DNA of 42,667 nucleotides from a virus: IMG/VR virus record IMGVR_UViG_3300020156_000012, positions 1 to 42,667 of that record. The stretch is one strand, 5' to 3'. Made by a program: the position numbers and the translations under genes. Shown one piece after another: positions 29,312 to 37,707 of the stretch (position 1 is its first letter; the number at the start of each line of letters is the position of its first letter). A model generated the notes under the pieces. That model did not search any database. It saw only the letters and a list, made by a program, of their open reading frames with translations, and was not told the DNA's origin.

Positions 29312-31365
29312 TGCCACGTTTTAACGGAATTCCTGCTGAATCGACTTCGGCTAGTCCTCGCTTCAAAGGTGTGCCGGTCAACCAGCCACAAGGCGGTCGC
29401 CACCTGTCATTCGAAGAAGGGCAGCGTCTTCTTGAGGAAGAACGTTTGTCGGGAGCGGGCGGCGAAGTCGGAGCAGGCCTATCCAGCTTCCTTGAGGGGT
29501 TCCCGGTTGTCGGTCCTGCTATCCTGGGCGGGGCTCAACGGGCCGCTGCCGGCATTGCCTCACTGATCGATGGTGAGGATTACGCCACGAACCTGAAGCA
29601 AGGCCAGGATATCACACAAACGGCACAAGAGCAGAACCCGATCGTTTCGACCGCCGGAAGTATAGCCGGCAGTGTCGCCGGGACTGCTCCGCTTGTCGCT
29701 GCGGCTCCGGCTGCCTTTGGCGTCAGTGGCGCAAGTCTCCCGGCCAGAATGTTGGCGTCTGGTGCGTCGGGTGCTGCTCTTGGGGCTGCTGACGGCGGCG
29801 TCAGGGATGGCGCAGAGGGTGCCATGTGGGGCGCGGGCATCGGGGGCGCTCTTGGGGTTGCTGGGCCTGCTGTTGGTGACGTAGCTGGCCGCGTTGTCCG
29901 AAACGTCATGAACGGACGGGCGCAGAATGAGGCCGCGCGCATCGCCGGGACCAATCGCGGCTCGATCGACAACGTTGCGCGCGTCCTGGCTGCCGACAAC
30001 GCATCCGGAGGGACAAACGCCAATATCGCGGCGGCTGGTCCTCGTGCCATGCTGGCCGATGCAGGCGACTCAACGCTTGGCCTGCTCGATACCGTCATAG
30101 CGAGGGGAGGCCCGCAGGCAGGGACGGCGCGGCAACGCATCAACGCCCGCGCTGCTGGCGCCGCAGACGATATCACCGCCGCCATGGATAATGCGCTTGG
30201 CCCTGATGCCGGGATCGCGGCGCCGATCGCGCAACTCCGCCAGCAAACCGGCCCTGTCACCCATGCCGCCTATCATGATCCGGTCAGGGGCGCTTATGCA
30301 CAGCCGATCAACTATGCCGATCCGCGCGGCCAAGCTTTGGAAAGAATGATCCGCAACCGTGTCCCCGCTGGAGCAATCCAGAAGGCTAATGACCTGATGA
30401 GGATCAACGGCGAGGAAAGCCAGCAGATCCTTGCGCGGATTGCCGACGACGGAACCGTGACGTTCGAACAGATGCCCGACGTTCGACAGATCGACTACAT
30501 CACCCGCGCTCTTCGCCAAACCGGCCAGAGGGGCGATGGAAAGGGTGCGATGGGTGGCAACACCGATGAAGGCCGCGCCTATATGAACCTGGCATCCCAG
30601 ATGCGCAACACGCTGCGCAGCCTTGTTCCGGAATATGGCGTTGCTCTCGATACCGCTTCTGATGCCATTGGGAGAAGGGAGGCCCGAGAGTTTGGCCGCA
30701 CCTTCCTAAATCGGAATGTGCCTCGGGATGAAGTGGACGATTTCGTCGGGGGTCTTTCTCAGATTGAGTTACAAGATCTTCGCAGCGGCTTGCGGTCGCA
30801 GATTGGCGAGACGCTGGCAAATATCAAGCGGACGGCGACAGATCCAAACGTGGATGCGCGCCAAGGCCTGACGGCTTTGAAAGAGTTCTCCAGCGATGCT
30901 GCCAGGCACAAGATCCGGGCAATCCTGCCGCAGAACGAAGCCGACGCCTTCATCCGACAGATCGACCAAGCCGCCCGGTCATTCGAAATCAGGGCCGGTG
31001 TTGCCTCCAATTCCAGAACCTACGGTCGGCAAGCTGGTGACCGGGCAATCCGCCAACAGGCCGCGCCAGGGTTCATTGAAGAGGCCGCAAGCGGCGCGCC
31101 GCTAAAGAGCGCTCAAAGCTTCTTCCAAAATCTCATGGGGACTGGTCCAGAGGCGCAATTGGCTCGCGAAGATGCGATTGCCGGTGAGCTGGCAAATCTG
31201 TTGACGCAGCCTGTAAATCAGGGGGGAGGGACGTTCCTGCAAGCAATGCAGAGGGCAGCCCAGCAAATCCCCGTTTCGGATCGTCAGGCGCAGGCGGTGA
31301 CCAATGCGGTCACGCGCGGGGTGGCCCTGACCGCGCAGCCAGGACGCCGGCTACTGCAAAACTGA
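29311..31365 (+). CDS. DNA ejection/internal virion protein C (684 aa)
   Basis: Residues ~95-195 are dominated by glycine/alanine hydrophobic stretches (AGSVAGTAPLVAAAPAAFG, GAGIGGALGVAGPAVGDVAG) able to insert into membranes. The rest is long helical Gln/Arg-rich sequence. It is third in the ejection block, matching P22 gp16/gp20-type proteins that line the injection channel. There is no catalytic motif. Its 3' end is overlapped by a minus-strand ORF (31310-31540). Confidence 0.8.
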   Translation: MPRFNGIPAESTSASPRFKGVPVNQPQGGRHLSFEEGQRLLEEERLSGAGGEVGAGLSSFLEGFPVVGPAILGGAQRAAAGIASLIDGEDYATNLKQGQDITQTAQEQNPIVSTAGSIAGSVAGTAPLVAAAPAAFGVSGASLPARMLASGASGAALGAADGGVRDGAEGAMWGAGIGGALGVAGPAVGDVAGRVVRNVMNGRAQNEAARIAGTNRGSIDNVARVLAADNASGGTNANIAAAGPRAMLADAGDSTLGLLDTVIARGGPQAGTARQRINARAAGAADDITAAMDNALGPDAGIAAPIAQLRQQTGPVTHAAYHDPVRGAYAQPINYADPRGQALERMIRNRVPAGAIQKANDLMRINGEESQQILARIADDGTVTFEQMPDVRQIDYITRALRQTGQRGDGKGAMGGNTDEGRAYMNLASQMRNTLRSLVPEYGVALDTASDAIGRREAREFGRTFLNRNVPRDEVDDFVGGLSQIELQDLRSGLRSQIGETLANIKRTATDPNVDARQGLTALKEFSSDAARHKIRAILPQNEADAFIRQIDQAARSFEIRAGVASNSRTYGRQAGDRAIRQQAAPGFIEEAASGAPLKSAQSFFQNLMGTGPEAQLAREDAIAGELANLLTQPVNQGGGTFLQAMQRAAQQIPVSDRQAQAVTNAVTRGVALTAQPGRRLLQN

Positions 31366-31540
31366 GAATTATCACGGCGCCGCAGCCAGCCAGGCCGACG
31401 CCTAATCCAAACTCGCTCTTTAGCCACTTCAGGCACAGGGCAATCCCGCAAAGAACAACGACAGTGATGACCGTTACGGCGATCTCCTCTCCCTTCATCG
31501 GGCGGGGAGGTTCGTTCGGGTCGTGGTCGATCGTCTTCAA
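31310..31540 (-). CDS. putative minus-strand two-helix membrane protein (76 aa)
   Basis: The product has a polar N terminus (DHDPNEPPRPMKGEE) and two strong hydrophobic helices (IAVTVITVVVLCGIALCLKW and GVGLAGCGAVIILSFAVAGVLAA). It starts with TTG at 31540, preceded by AAAGG about 7 nt upstream. It occupies the gap between ejection protein C and the collar fibre on the opposite strand. It overlaps the former by 56 bp. It could be a membrane moron; no promoter was confidently seen. Confidence 0.6.
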   Translation of the reverse strand: MKTIDHDPNEPPRPMKGEEIAVTVITVVVLCGIALCLKWLKSEFGLGVGLAGCGAVIILSFAVAGVLAARSGPPRA

Positions 31541-31566
31541 GCAAAACCTTTCTATGAGGGCATTAC

Positions 31567-32508
31567 ATGGCAGGTTACTGGCCTAACTCTCGATCCCAGC
31601 CCCACGATCTTAACGGAAAGCCCATGGTCAACGCTAGGGCCTATTTCACGTTGGGCGGGACAACCACACCAATTACCGTCTATCGCGACAACGGCCTTGC
31701 CTCGGCTCACCCGAACCCGGTCGTTTCCGATGGGTATGGCTTTTTCCCGGCCGTGTTTCTGGACGAGACGGACGGGTTTTACAACGTCCGCGTGACCAAT
31801 TCCTCTGGTGTCCTGCTTTATTCGGACGATTCCATTCCGATCATTGGGCCGAACGAGGGTGGCGGCGGTTCGGAAACGCCCGTTGATCCTGATGCCATCT
31901 ATGAAACCGGCGACATGCTGCTTCGATACGGTTCGGAAGTGCGCCCCGGCTTTGTTCGATTGAATGGTCGCTCTATCGGCTCGGCCACGTCTGGAGCTTC
32001 GGAGAGGGCCAACAGCGACACGCAAGCGCTGTTCGAATACCTATGGAACCTCGATTCTGCCATTGTCATCACCGGGGGACGTGGCGCGTCTGCGGCGGCG
32101 GATTTCAGCGCAAACAAGCCGTTGATACTACCTGACTATCGCGGTCGCGCTCTGATCGGCCTCGATACCATGGGCAACACGGCTGCGGGCGTCATGCCCG
32201 ATGCGGATGACCTGGGATGGATCGGAGGCGCCCGTACCCATACCCTGACCACGGCGCAGATGCCTGCCCATACGCACGGCGTCACAGATCCAGGCCATGA
32301 TCACGGCTTCAGCTATACTGTCCCGACAAGGGTGAACGACGCGGACAGAGGCAACACGGGAACGTCAAGCCTTTTCTCCATCGACACATTCGCCACGCCT
32401 GACACTGACGAGGCAACGACCGGGATCACCATCAACAGCGCTGGTGGCGGCGAGGCTCACAACATCGTCCAGCCGTCCAAGGCTATCAGCGTCTACATGA
32501 GGCTCTGA
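31567..32508 (+). CDS. tail fibre with phage collar domain (313 aa)
   Basis: The N-terminal ~100 residues look like a virion-attachment domain shared by short-tailed phage fibres (WPNSRSQPHDLNGKPMVNARAYF, TDGFYNVRVTN). The C terminus is a collar-type domain: MLLRYGSEVRPGFVRLNGRSIGS, LPDYRGRALIG and the histidine-rich MPAHTHGVTDPGHDHG loop that binds metal in T4 gp12-like trimers, ending AISVYMRL. It is a probable receptor-binding or short fibre. Confidence 0.87.
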   Translation: MAGYWPNSRSQPHDLNGKPMVNARAYFTLGGTTTPITVYRDNGLASAHPNPVVSDGYGFFPAVFLDETDGFYNVRVTNSSGVLLYSDDSIPIIGPNEGGGGSETPVDPDAIYETGDMLLRYGSEVRPGFVRLNGRSIGSATSGASERANSDTQALFEYLWNLDSAIVITGGRGASAAADFSANKPLILPDYRGRALIGLDTMGNTAAGVMPDADDLGWIGGARTHTLTTAQMPAHTHGVTDPGHDHGFSYTVPTRVNDADRGNTGTSSLFSIDTFATPDTDEATTGITINSAGGGEAHNIVQPSKAISVYMRL

Positions 32509-32510
32509 CC

Positions 32511-32855
32511 ATGTTCCAGGGCACTCTTGAGACTATTTCAAACCGCGCCGACTGGTTCGGAACCATCGAGCTAATCAACGACGACACGGGCGAGGTTATC
32601 ACCGATCTCGACGGCGCAACCATCAAAATCGTGGTGCGGGAGAGGGGGTGCTACTCCCCCATCCTTTCAGCAGAAACGGGCGACGATCATATCACTATTC
32701 TCGGTGATGGGGTGATCCAGTGGCATTTCACACCTTCCGATCTCTGCCGGCTTTGCGCGGGCACATACGAAATCGGGATCACGGTTACCCGAGACGATAT
32801 CACCGATCAGGAATTGATCGCACTTCTCCCCATCATTGACGGGATTGTCAGATGA
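32511..32855 (+). CDS. hypothetical tail-associated protein (114 aa)
   Basis: A beta-sandwich-like protein (DWFGTIELINDDTGEVI, ATIKIVVRERG, VIQWHFTPSDL, TYEIGITVTRDD). Small proteins of this make-up sit between fibres in many rhizobial phages and may be fibre adaptors or chaperones. It overlaps the tailspike start by 4 bp. Confidence 0.72.
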   Translation: MFQGTLETISNRADWFGTIELINDDTGEVITDLDGATIKIVVRERGCYSPILSAETGDDHITILGDGVIQWHFTPSDLCRLCAGTYEIGITVTRDDITDQELIALLPIIDGIVR

Positions 32856-34942
32856 GCAATCGCACTGCCCTCCGCATGCGCGTCCTTCCGCGCTTTCCGG
32901 CCCGCATTACCGCAACGAACGGCCTCGAAATCGTTCAGGACAATCTCGATCTCGTCTTGCGTCCGGATTTTGGGTCTCTGATTCAGGTTCCTTCGGTATC
33001 CAACCCGACGACGACGTTCTTCTGGGGCTGGGACCAGTCGCTAGACAGCTATTCCTCGATTTCGTTCCAGAACCTTGTCGATAACATCCAGGATGTCATC
33101 ATCGGGGAAAACCTCGCTGGGATTGCGGATCTGACGGTTTCCGCCGATCAGGTTCCGTACTACCTGGATGGCGACGGAACCGCATCGACATACACCGTTT
33201 CCAGCTATGTCAGGTCGGTTTCGGACGCAGCCGACGAAGCCGCTTTCCTAGACGCTATCGGTGCGGCACCCGACACTGCTATCCAGCCAACCGACACTTC
33301 GACTGCGGACTTCGATTTTGTGGTTGATGAAGACGACATGTCGTCTGACAGCGCGACTAAGGTTCCTACGCAGCAAAGCGTGAAGGCATATGTTGATGCT
33401 CTCACAGTTGATGACAACCGTCTGGCCGCGCCTTCTCGTATCCGCAACAAGCTGGATTTCTGGACGGTCTACGACTTCTTTTCCAGTTATAGCGAGGCCC
33501 AGGCCGTACGCGCGGGTACGGCAACCGGCGATCATGTGACTTACCTTCAGGCCGCAGCCGATAGCCAAGAGGTTGTGCAGTTCCCTCCACGTATCTTCAA
33601 CGTCGGAAGTGAACTCGTCATCAAAAACGGAACGAAGTTCTTCGGCGCGGGGGCGATGTGGAAGCGCAGGACAGGTTACACTCAAGCTCAGGCGCCGACC
33701 ACGACCATTAAATGGATCGGCGCGGACGCTGCAAATACGGCTGTCGTGCGCGTCTCCAGAACCGCCGTGGGAACTCAAGGTACCGTTTTTACACCGCCAA
33801 ATGGTGACGATCTGGTTGGCTTCATTCTGCGTGACATACATGTCAATGCCGACAACAAAGCCCGTTACGGCTGGTATATGTACCGTTGCGGCAACAATGG
33901 CAATGTCGGGAACCTGACCGCCGAGAAGGCTAGGCTTCGATGCTTTCTCATGAATGGTATTTTTGCTGCGGATTGGGGACACTTCGGTGCCTATGAGTGC
34001 GAAAGCCATGGTGTTTCGGTCGGAGAAGACACTTTTGGATGGGGGGCCGAAGCATACTGTTTTGAGTTCAAAGCGTCATTCCACCTATGTAACAACGGCA
34101 CGAACGGGACTTTCGTGTTGGGGACTGCTACCGATCTTGTCGAGAGCGGCGGCGTCTTCTCTGTTGGCAGGGGTAGTTCTTTAAAGATCTGCTCTGAAAG
34201 CAATTTTGGGCGGGCTTGCATAATCAAGCCCAATATCCAGGCAAACAGCACAGATGGCCCCGCCTTTTACGAATTTACCTATCTGGAGGGCAACGGGGGA
34301 GGCCCGTACTACTATTCTTACCCAGGCGCTCGCGGTCATGTCATGAGGCAGGGCTTTATCCACCCAGGCAATGCGGCCTCTCCCGGCGTCGATCGTTTTT
34401 CGGGCACCCTGAAGCCTCAAGACATCTACATTCGCGCCTATACGAACGCAGGTGTGTTGACTTCGAATGAAGGTCCAACGGATCGCAGCCAATGGCCTGT
34501 CATCGAGAAATGCTATGGGGAAAATCAGGGCGTCGGGTTCGGCATTGACTCCAACACGACAAAATACCACGTTCGTGATGTCCCGACTGGCGTTGTCTAC
34601 GTCGGCTCCCGTCCCGATACGCCAGGCGTTTTCGCCAGAGCCTTTTTCAAGGCGGACGCAACTCTGTCTGATACGCGCTTGGTTGTCGGTGCGGCTTTGA
34701 CCAGGCTCGCGGCTGGCCGGTATCGTCTTACCTTCGATGCCGCTCAGGTAGACGCTAACTATAGCGTCACCGTGAACAGATTCGGGTCTGGCTCAATCAC
34801 TCACTTTCTGCAGGTTGGCCCATCGAAAAGCACAACAGTCGTGGAGATCGAGCAATTTGCTGCTGGCGCGCTCGGAACTCCCGTTGATACGGCAACCGGA
34901 TTTGTCGAGATCGTTTGCACCCGGCTTGAAGATGGTCGGTAA
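32852..34942 (+). CDS. tailspike / receptor-binding fibre (696 aa)
   Basis: The N-terminal ~200 residues carry a repeated fibre-type pattern with SSDSATKVPTQQSVKAYVDA, typical of virion-bound shafts. Residues ~205-590 look like a right-handed parallel beta-helix (VVQFPPRIFNVGSELVIKNG, a TKFFGAG strand series, aromatic loops). The final ~90 residues form a beta-rich domain. It probably binds, and may degrade, a surface polysaccharide. The esterase gene downstream fits modification of the same glycan. Confidence 0.82.
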   Translation: MSNRTALRMRVLPRFPARITATNGLEIVQDNLDLVLRPDFGSLIQVPSVSNPTTTFFWGWDQSLDSYSSISFQNLVDNIQDVIIGENLAGIADLTVSADQVPYYLDGDGTASTYTVSSYVRSVSDAADEAAFLDAIGAAPDTAIQPTDTSTADFDFVVDEDDMSSDSATKVPTQQSVKAYVDALTVDDNRLAAPSRIRNKLDFWTVYDFFSSYSEAQAVRAGTATGDHVTYLQAAADSQEVVQFPPRIFNVGSELVIKNGTKFFGAGAMWKRRTGYTQAQAPTTTIKWIGADAANTAVVRVSRTAVGTQGTVFTPPNGDDLVGFILRDIHVNADNKARYGWYMYRCGNNGNVGNLTAEKARLRCFLMNGIFAADWGHFGAYECESHGVSVGEDTFGWGAEAYCFEFKASFHLCNNGTNGTFVLGTATDLVESGGVFSVGRGSSLKICSESNFGRACIIKPNIQANSTDGPAFYEFTYLEGNGGGPYYYSYPGARGHVMRQGFIHPGNAASPGVDRFSGTLKPQDIYIRAYTNAGVLTSNEGPTDRSQWPVIEKCYGENQGVGFGIDSNTTKYHVRDVPTGVVYVGSRPDTPGVFARAFFKADATLSDTRLVVGAALTRLAAGRYRLTFDAAQVDANYSVTVNRFGSGSITHFLQVGPSKSTTVVEIEQFAAGALGTPVDTATGFVEIVCTRLEDGR

Positions 34943-34977
34943 AAGGTAGCAATCATATTGCCTTGGTTGCAACCTTT
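34942..34977. terminator. hairpin after the tailspike gene
   Basis: An 11-nt arm (34942-34952) pairs with 34967-34977 with one mismatch. The ends are AAAGGT/ACCTTT. It directly follows the tailspike stop and precedes the esterase leader. A true terminator is uncertain because no clean T-tract follows. Confidence 0.45.
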
Positions 34978-35018
34978 AAGCTAAAACGCTGCCTGCCGCC
35001 TTCCTTGGAGCCTCATTA

Positions 35019-35801
35019 ATGCAGTTGTCTAGTTCGGGGCCAATCTCTGTTTTAGCGATTGGTCAATCTAATATGGAAGGCCGATATGGACCGATGCCAA
35101 CCCAATTCCCACCAACCAAGAATGTTCGGTTCTGGGACTGGAAAGCCAAATCGCTTGTCCCTGCTGAGCTAGGGAAATGGCCTCTTAATCATGTCGTCGG
35201 CAATAAACGACCCGCCGGCAATCCGGCCTACTCCTTCGCCCATGCTGTGGCACAGGCTAAAGGCTGTGAGGTCAACGTGGGCTTCTATGCCAGTGGGGGC
35301 AAGAGGATTGAGTTTTTCCTCCCCGATTCGGTCTTAGAAAAGAACGGGTGGGAGAACAATCAGGACTGCAACCAGTTCAGGCGCTCGATAGCCCCGATGT
35401 TTTTCGAAGGGAATGCGGCTTCGTTTCTGGAAGCATCCCGATCGTCACGGGTTGATGTTGCTATCATTCACCAGGGCGAGGCTAATTTTTCTCCTGTCCC
35501 GGATGAGCCAGAAGAGTATGCGAAAAAGGTGGTTTCCCTTCTCGAAGAGCTGCGGACATCCGGCCTAATAGCGAATTCAACGCCGATCCTGTTGGGCCAT
35601 ATCAGCCCTTACTACCATCATGCGCCTAAGCACAGGGAAGCACTTTCGATGATCGATGACCCGATGGTCCAGGTTGTCGAATGGGACGGTATCGAAACCA
35701 TGGCGGACATCGGCGCCAAAGGCAACGCACACGCCACGGGGACCGGACTTCACGAGCTAGGCCTCAGATACGCCGAGAAATATCTAAGTCTCACGGGATG
35801 A
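35019..35801 (+). CDS. SGNH-type sialate O-acetylesterase-like hydrolase (260 aa)
   Basis: Block I is IGQSNMEGR with the catalytic Ser at ~16. A glycine block FYASGGKRI follows near ~92, then IIHQGEANF near ~151 (the QGE motif of the SASA family) and a late His in GLHELGLRY. No signal peptide is present. It probably removes O-acetyl groups from capsule or lipopolysaccharide during adsorption. GGAG lies ~8 nt before the ATG. No virion-binding domain is obvious, so it may act as a separate subunit. Confidence 0.83.
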   Translation: MQLSSSGPISVLAIGQSNMEGRYGPMPTQFPPTKNVRFWDWKAKSLVPAELGKWPLNHVVGNKRPAGNPAYSFAHAVAQAKGCEVNVGFYASGGKRIEFFLPDSVLEKNGWENNQDCNQFRRSIAPMFFEGNAASFLEASRSSRVDVAIIHQGEANFSPVPDEPEEYAKKVVSLLEELRTSGLIANSTPILLGHISPYYHHAPKHREALSMIDDPMVQVVEWDGIETMADIGAKGNAHATGTGLHELGLRYAEKYLSLTG

Positions 35802-35892
35802 AGAAGTTCGCTGGCACGGCTCGTTTGATCAACGCTTGAGTTTCGATTACGTTGTCGATACCGCCGCAAACCCTTTGAAATAGGATATCTAT

Positions 35893-36108
35893 ATGAGGCA
35901 ATACTCCTTTGATGAAATAGAAACGATGCGTCGCCAAATCAGGGAAATCATGGAAATCAGGATTAACTACCATTCTCTGGCGCCTGATCGGATTACGTTA
36001 TCGGAGGTAGAAGGTGAGCTTAGGACAGCTATACTAGCGTCTGTTGACCCTGCTGAAGTTGCAGAAGCTCACGCGAAGGCCAAAGCAACGGATGATAGAG
36101 ATGTTTGA
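35893..36108 (+). CDS. hypothetical small acidic helical protein (71 aa)
   Basis: A helical protein (YSFDEIETMRRQIREIMEIR, then EVEGELRTAILASVDPAEVAEAHAKA) with AGGA upstream of the ATG. The sequence is AT-richer than neighbouring late genes, a hint of later acquisition. A bidirectional hairpin follows. Function unknown. Confidence 0.66.
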   Translation: MRQYSFDEIETMRRQIREIMEIRINYHSLAPDRITLSEVEGELRTAILASVDPAEVAEAHAKAKATDDRDV

Positions 36109-36119
36109 CATTAGTCGTG

Positions 36120-36141
36120 TGAGCAAAATTACGGTTGCTCA
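36120..36141. terminator. hairpin between convergent genes
   Basis: TGAGCAA (36120-36126) and TTGCTCA (36135-36141) form a perfect 7-bp stem around AATTACGG. It sits between the ends of a rightward gene and the leftward Acb2-like gene. It could serve both directions. Confidence 0.6.
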
Positions 36142-36152
36142 TTTAGTGGATG

Positions 36153-36491
36153 TCAGAAAAATGGGCCAATGGTGATCGCCGGTTCTGTATCAGGACTTCT
36201 CCCATTTTCGATGCTTTTTTCCAGTTCGATATCCGAACGGAAGCGCCCGTCCAACATTGACTTATCTTCTGGAAGATCCACCCGTGGAGGCTGGAAGACG
36301 GCTCGGTTTAGCCACATAAACCCCTCCTGTATTCGGATGAAGGCGATTTGCGCCATTTCAGCATCGTACTGCGCGGAGTTTTTTATTAGTTCAATATGAC
36401 GCAGAATTCTTTCCTCGAAATATTTACTTTCAGTCGCAAGAGCAACGTCTAAGGCAGACGTACGAGGGATATCTATAATATCTTCAGACAT
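36153..36491 (-). CDS. Acb2/Tad1-like anti-defence protein (112 aa)
   Basis: A helical-hairpin pattern spans residues ~7-72: an RTSALDVALATESKYFEERILRHIELI helix, then MAQIAFIRIQEGFMWLNRAVFQP. The GFMxLxRAV ending of the second helix and the total length match the Acb2/Tad1 hairpin family, whose members bind cyclic nucleotide signals of CBASS or Thoeris. An acidic C-terminal tail is extra. I chose the ATG at 36491 for its AAAGGA SD. It is on the opposite strand to the late genes with its own sigma70-like promoter, so it is probably expressed early or in the lysogen. Assignment is by pattern only. Confidence 0.7.
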   Translation of the reverse strand: MSEDIIDIPRTSALDVALATESKYFEERILRHIELIKNSAQYDAEMAQIAFIRIQEGFMWLNRAVFQPPRVDLPEDKSMLDGRFRSDIELEKSIENGRSPDTEPAITIGPFF

Positions 36492-36520
36492 TGTTTTTCC
36501 TTTTGCGTAGACCATCCTTT

Positions 36521-36549
36521 TATATAGCTGGCTGACGCATCGATCTCAA
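36521..36549 (-). promoter_or_regulatory. sigma70-type promoter for the Acb2-like gene
   Basis: On the minus strand TTGAGA (36544-36549) is separated by exactly 17 bp from TATATA (36521-36526). The predicted start falls near 36514, about 22 nt before the ATG. It is among the best-matched promoters seen in the window and does not overlap an operator of the GGTAC type. Confidence 0.72.
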
Positions 36550-36582
36550 GCCTGATCAAGTAGCTCATACGTCTAGGCATCT

Positions 36583-36603
36583 GGCTCCTCCGGGGGCCTT
36601 TTT
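36583..36603 (+). terminator. intrinsic terminator upstream of the lysis genes
   Basis: GGCTCC (36583-36588) pairs with GGGGCC (36593-36598, one G-U) around TCCG and is followed by TTTTT. It precedes the endolysin SD by ~10 bp, so lysis genes would need read-through from late transcription. Confidence 0.75.
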
Positions 36604-36630
36604 CTATTCCCACCACAAGAGGAAACCACC

Positions 36631-37314
36631 ATGAACCGACGCATCAACGCGGAGGGGCTTTCGCACATCAAGAAGTTCGAAGGCCTGAAGACCCGCGCCT
36701 ATCGTGATGTCGCCAACATCCTGACGATCGGCTACGGCCACACCTCTGCAGCCGGCGCTCCGGAGGTACGTGACGGAATGACCATTTCGGAGACCCAGGC
36801 GGAGCAAATACTTCAGTCCGATCTTCGGAAGTTCGAGGATCGGGTTTCCCGCCTCGTGAAGGTACCGCTATCGGACAATCAGTTCGCGGCGCTCGTCTCC
36901 TTCGACTTCAACACTGGCTCGCTGCACAAGTCCACGCTGCTCAAGAAGCTGAACAAGGGCGACTACAATTCAGTCCCCGTCGAGTTGATGAAGTGGGTGA
37001 ATGCCGGCGGCAAGAAGGTCAAGGGTCTAGTCAACCGTCGCGCTGCGGAAGCCGGTCTTTGGGCAAAGGGCGAGTTTGTCTCCTCCAACTTCGTCGATGC
37101 TGAAAAGCGGGTTCCGAACAAGGAAGTTGCAGCGATCGGCGGCGGCGGCGCGGCTGCGACGGCTACGACGGCCGCTCCGGTTATTCCGGATGTCCTCGAT
37201 GCCGTTTCCGGTCAGCAATATGAGCTTTCCAGCGGTGATTGGATCCGCATCACGATTGCTGCAGTGATCCTGGGGCTGACGATCTGGGGCATCTACCAGA
37301 AGGTCAAGAACTGA
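36631..37314 (+). CDS. GH24 endolysin with C-terminal membrane anchor (227 aa)
   Basis: The catalytic domain (1-150) is T4-lysozyme-like with the E-8-D-5-T triad: Glu17 in KKFEG, Asp26 in AYRDV and Thr32 in LTIGYGHT. LSDNQFAALVSFDFNTG and a late RRAAEAGLW follow. An Ala/Gly linker precedes a C-terminal hydrophobic helix (WIRITIAAVILGLTIWGIY, ~202-221) and a basic end. It cleaves peptidoglycan beta-1,4 bonds. The C-terminal anchor replaces the N-terminal SAR anchor seen in some phages. AGAGGAAACC precedes the ATG. Confidence 0.92.
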   Translation: MNRRINAEGLSHIKKFEGLKTRAYRDVANILTIGYGHTSAAGAPEVRDGMTISETQAEQILQSDLRKFEDRVSRLVKVPLSDNQFAALVSFDFNTGSLHKSTLLKKLNKGDYNSVPVELMKWVNAGGKKVKGLVNRRAAEAGLWAKGEFVSSNFVDAEKRVPNKEVAAIGGGGAAATATTAAPVIPDVLDAVSGQQYELSSGDWIRITIAAVILGLTIWGIYQKVKN

Positions 37315-37667
37315 TGTTCGCTCTTCTCGCCTTGATCCCGGATTGGGTCAAGATTCCCGCCGCAATGGTTGTCGGGGGCGGCCTCATGTTCTTCCCCGCC
37401 AAGTGGATCGGCCAGTCAGAGGGCAAGCAAATGGCTGCCACTGCTGCTCTCGCCAATTCAGTTCAGGTTCTCCGCGAAAGGAATACGATCGATGAAGAGG
37501 TCACTGCTTCTGATGCTGCCGCTTTGTGCGGTTCTTACGGCCTGTCAGACGACGAACAAGCAGAATGTGTGCGACGGGTTCAAGAAGCTGACGCCCTCGC
37601 TGGAGACGACGGTAACGATCCTTCGCAAGGACCGGCCGTTTGCGGACCAGGTAGCAAGCCACAATAA
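37314..37667 (+). CDS. Rz-like inner-membrane spanin (117 aa)
   Basis: It follows the endolysin with a TGATG overlap. A membrane helix at ~9-32 (DWVKIPAAMVVGGGLMFFPA) is followed by a helical periplasmic part and two Cys. A lipoprotein gene is embedded in another frame, the classic Rz/Rz1 layout. With Rz1 it would fuse inner and outer membranes at lysis. Assignment rests on topology and the nested gene more than on sequence similarity. Confidence 0.8.
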   Translation: MFALLALIPDWVKIPAAMVVGGGLMFFPAKWIGQSEGKQMAATAALANSVQVLRERNTIDEEVTASDAAALCGSYGLSDDEQAECVRRVQEADALAGDDGNDPSQGPAVCGPGSKPQ

Positions 37668-37707
37668 GTTCGGCGCCTCACAGGACTGCTGGAGCCTAGT
37701 CAAGTGA
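37492..37707 (+). CDS. Rz1-like outer-membrane spanin lipoprotein (71 aa)
   Basis: It starts inside the Rz-like gene in a different frame, with AAAGGA upstream. The signal MKRSLLLMLPLCAVLTAC contains the lipobox LTAC (Cys at 18). The mature protein has a helical body and extends 40 bp beyond the Rz stop. It is predicted to sit in the outer membrane and contact the inner-membrane spanin. The GTG of the next gene overlaps its stop. Confidence 0.85.
   Translation: MKRSLLLMLPLCAVLTACQTTNKQNVCDGFKKLTPSLETTVTILRKDRPFADQVASHNKFGASQDCWSLVK

Noticed and set aside
29580-30260. 226-codon minus-strand ORF inside ejection protein C
   Set aside because: It has Ala/Pro-rich low-complexity composition complementary to the Gly/Ala-rich plus-strand gene; no SD or motif was seen.
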